From: CAYQQJ01 sp964515945
Lineage (GTDB): Bacteria; Pseudomonadota; Gammaproteobacteria; Pseudomonadales; Cellvibrionaceae
Length of the DNA stretch: 6,849 nucleotides
Reading direction: 5' to 3'
Assembly (NCBI GenBank): GCA_964515945.1
Contig: CAZEWY010000184.1
Coordinates: 1-6,849 of the forward strand
The position numbers were made by a program, and so were the translations under genes. This document shows positions 6,168 to 6,849 of the stretch, piece by piece. Under the pieces are notes generated by a model. It was given only the letters and a program-made list of their open reading frames with translations, did no database searches and was not told the origin of the DNA. Numbering within the stretch: the stretch's first letter is position 1; each line of letters begins with the position of its first letter.

Positions 6168-6689
6168 ATGACAGATTCTATGGTGAATGAGCATCAATCA
6201 TCGACGGACGACCCGCTATTACAGTGGGTGACCTTCAGCCTGGCCGGTGAGACCTATGGTCTTAACGTCATGCAGGTGCAGGAGGTTCTGCGCTATATGG
6301 AAGTTGCCCCCGTGCCGGGCGCGCCCGACTTTGTACTCGGCATTATCAATTTGCGTGGCAACGTGGTGACCGTGATAGATACCCGCAACCGATTTGGTTT
6401 GGAGCCAGCGGAAATTACCGACACCAGCCGCGTGATTATTACCGAGGCCGAAAAACAGGTTGTCGGCATTCTTGTCGACAGCGTTGCCGAAGTCGTCTAC
6501 CTGCATCAATCGGAAATAGAAGCGCCACCGAAAGTTGGCAATAGCGGCAATGCCAAATTCATTCAGGGCGTGTGCCTGAAAGATGACCAGTTGCTGATCT
6601 TGGTGGATCTGAATAAGTTATTGACGAGGGGTGAATGGGAGGGGATTGGGATTGGAGCTGCAAGCTTCAAGCCTCAAGCTGCAAGCTAA
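6168..6689 (+). CDS. cheW: CheW coupling protein with repeat-derived C terminus
   Basis: A 173-residue single CheW-domain scaffold that joins chemoreceptors to CheA P5 in the signalling array. The fold runs from about residue 17 (LQWVTFSLAGETYGLNVMQV) to about 157 (LLILVDLNKLLTRGEW), with the hallmark GAPDFVLGIINLRGNVVTVIDTR and VGILVDSVAEV segments. ATG 6168 is used here; ATG 6180 is an alternative, and neither has a strong ribosome binding site (AAAGG at 6151-6155 is 12 nt from the first). The last ~14 residues (GIGIGAASFKPQAAS) look non-native: they are encoded by GGGATT hexamers followed by CAAGCTN heptamers, and the stop TAA is formed by the last heptamer plus the next A. The normal CheW end has probably been overwritten; the core fold should be unaffected. 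The gene sits 18 bp after cheB. Confidence 0.95.
   Translation: MTDSMVNEHQSSTDDPLLQWVTFSLAGETYGLNVMQVQEVLRYMEVAPVPGAPDFVLGIINLRGNVVTVIDTRNRFGLEPAEITDTSRVIITEAEKQVVGILVDSVAEVVYLHQSEIEAPPKVGNSGNAKFIQGVCLKDDQLLILVDLNKLLTRGEWEGIGIGAASFKPQAAS
6628..6650 (+). other. G-quadruplex-type motif in the 3' end of cheW
   Basis: Four runs of at least three G (6628-6631, 6637-6639, 6641-6644, 6648-6650) are separated by loops of 5, 1 and 3 nt, fitting the G3+N1-7 rule. The second half is made of GGGATT hexamers encoding GIGIG. It is on the coding strand, so it could also fold in the mRNA. Confidence 0.45.
6654..6688 (+). repeat. CAAGCTN heptamer array spanning the cheW stop
   Basis: Four 7-bp units (CAAGCTT, CAAGCCT, CAAGCTG, CAAGCTA at 6661-6688) follow a degenerate fifth (GGAGCTG, 6654-6660). 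In the cheW frame they read AASFKPQAAS and supply the stop. Peptides of the form KPQAAS/KLQAAS are familiar at the ends of predicted proteins in several gammaproteobacteria, where they come from dispersed heptamer repeats. Confidence 0.75.
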
Positions 6690-6695
6690 AAAAAA

Positions 6696-6723
6696 GGGAA
6701 GAGGGAAAAGGGAAAAGGGAAAA
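6696..6723 (+). repeat. GGGAAAA heptamer repeat in a homopurine tract
   Basis: Four 7-bp units (GGGAAGA, then three GGGAAAA) lie inside an uninterrupted homopurine tract (6688-6725) that begins with A8. Four G3 runs with 4-nt loops also fit a G-quadruplex motif. The region is non-coding and starts just after the cheW stop. Confidence 0.85.
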
Positions 6724-6829
6724 GATTCGTGGCTCTGCAGGTTTGGTACATAGATACATACATGGGGGGGGGAGGTATATAACTATACAAGACCTTACAG
6801 AGCTATTCCGAAGCCCCTACTCTTTTCCC
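6717..6829. repeat. Nested imperfect palindrome behind cheW
   Basis: Several complementary segments pair in nested order: GGGAAAAG (6717-6724) with CTTTTCCC (6822-6829), TTCG (6726-6729) with CGAA (6809-6812), GCTCTG (6732-6737) with CAGAGC (6798-6803), and AGGT (6739-6742) with ACCT (6792-6795). A small inner hairpin GTATA/TATAC lies at about 6775-6788. Such an arrangement could form a long imperfect cruciform or RNA hairpin, as in small non-coding palindromic mobile elements. No coding sequence is present. It may also act at the 3' end of the che mRNA. Confidence 0.5.
6764..6772 (+). repeat. G9 homopolymer run
   Basis: Nine consecutive G residues sit at the centre of the palindromic region, preceded by ATACATACAT. 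Such a run is prone to slippage in replication and in sequencing, so its exact length is uncertain. It is not inside a gene. Confidence 0.85.
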
Positions 6830-6849
6830 TTTCCCTTTCCCTTTCCCTT
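6824..6849 (+). repeat. TTTCCC hexamer repeat running off the window end
   Basis: Four perfect 6-bp units (6824-6847) plus two bases of a fifth reach the window edge. On the minus strand they read GGGAAA, roughly mirroring the GGGAAAA units 100 bp upstream but with period 6 rather than 7. The minus strand also fits a G-quadruplex motif (loops of AAA). The full length is not visible. Confidence 0.88.

Noticed and set aside
6655..6695. Intrinsic terminator for the che operon at the cheW end
   Set aside because: The heptamers form only a weak 5-bp stem and the following run is A, not T, on the coding strand.

Overview
The window holds a polar-flagellum and chemotaxis gene block on the + strand, of the kind found in polarly flagellated gammaproteobacteria (Pseudomonas/Vibrio-type layout). 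The order is fleN (flhG) - cheY - cheZ - cheA - cheB - cheW. Three things point to this group: a FleN-type MinD-like ATPase beside the che genes, the presence of cheZ, and a CheY of the 'MKILIVDDFSTMRRI' type. The genus cannot be fixed from the sequence alone.

Layout. Positions 1-264 hold no gene I can support; they contain an imperfect 17-bp direct repeat. fleN (265-1083) is followed by 240 bp of non-coding DNA with a terminator-like hairpin, where Pseudomonas carries fliA. Then come cheY (GTG or TTG start), cheZ, a 135-bp spacer with two small hairpins and a possible 32-codon leader ORF abutting cheA, cheA, cheB (TTG start) and cheW. The che genes are closely spaced and probably form one transcription unit. 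cheB and cheW are only 18 bp apart, so the motCD and parC/parP-type genes that often lie between them are absent here. The last 220 bp is repetitive: G-rich hexamers and CAAGCTN heptamers form the 3' end of cheW, followed by GGGAAAA repeats, an imperfect nested palindrome with a G9 run, and TTTCCC repeats that run off the window end.

How the genes work together. CheW couples receptors to the CheA histidine kinase. CheA phosphorylates CheY, which acts on the flagellar switch, and CheB, which demethylates receptors. CheZ removes the phosphate from CheY. FleN controls flagellar number, usually with FlhF. All catalytic residues I could check are present, so the system looks functional and conventional in its core.

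Nothing here is a clearly new biological system. The most unusual parts are the roughly 280-residue linker of CheA (ten tandem six-residue repeats, a lysine-rich segment and a duplicated acidic/GKGKGP motif that keeps its protein sequence but not its codons), the possible leader ORF before cheA, and the repeat-built 3' end of cheW with the palindromic element behind it.
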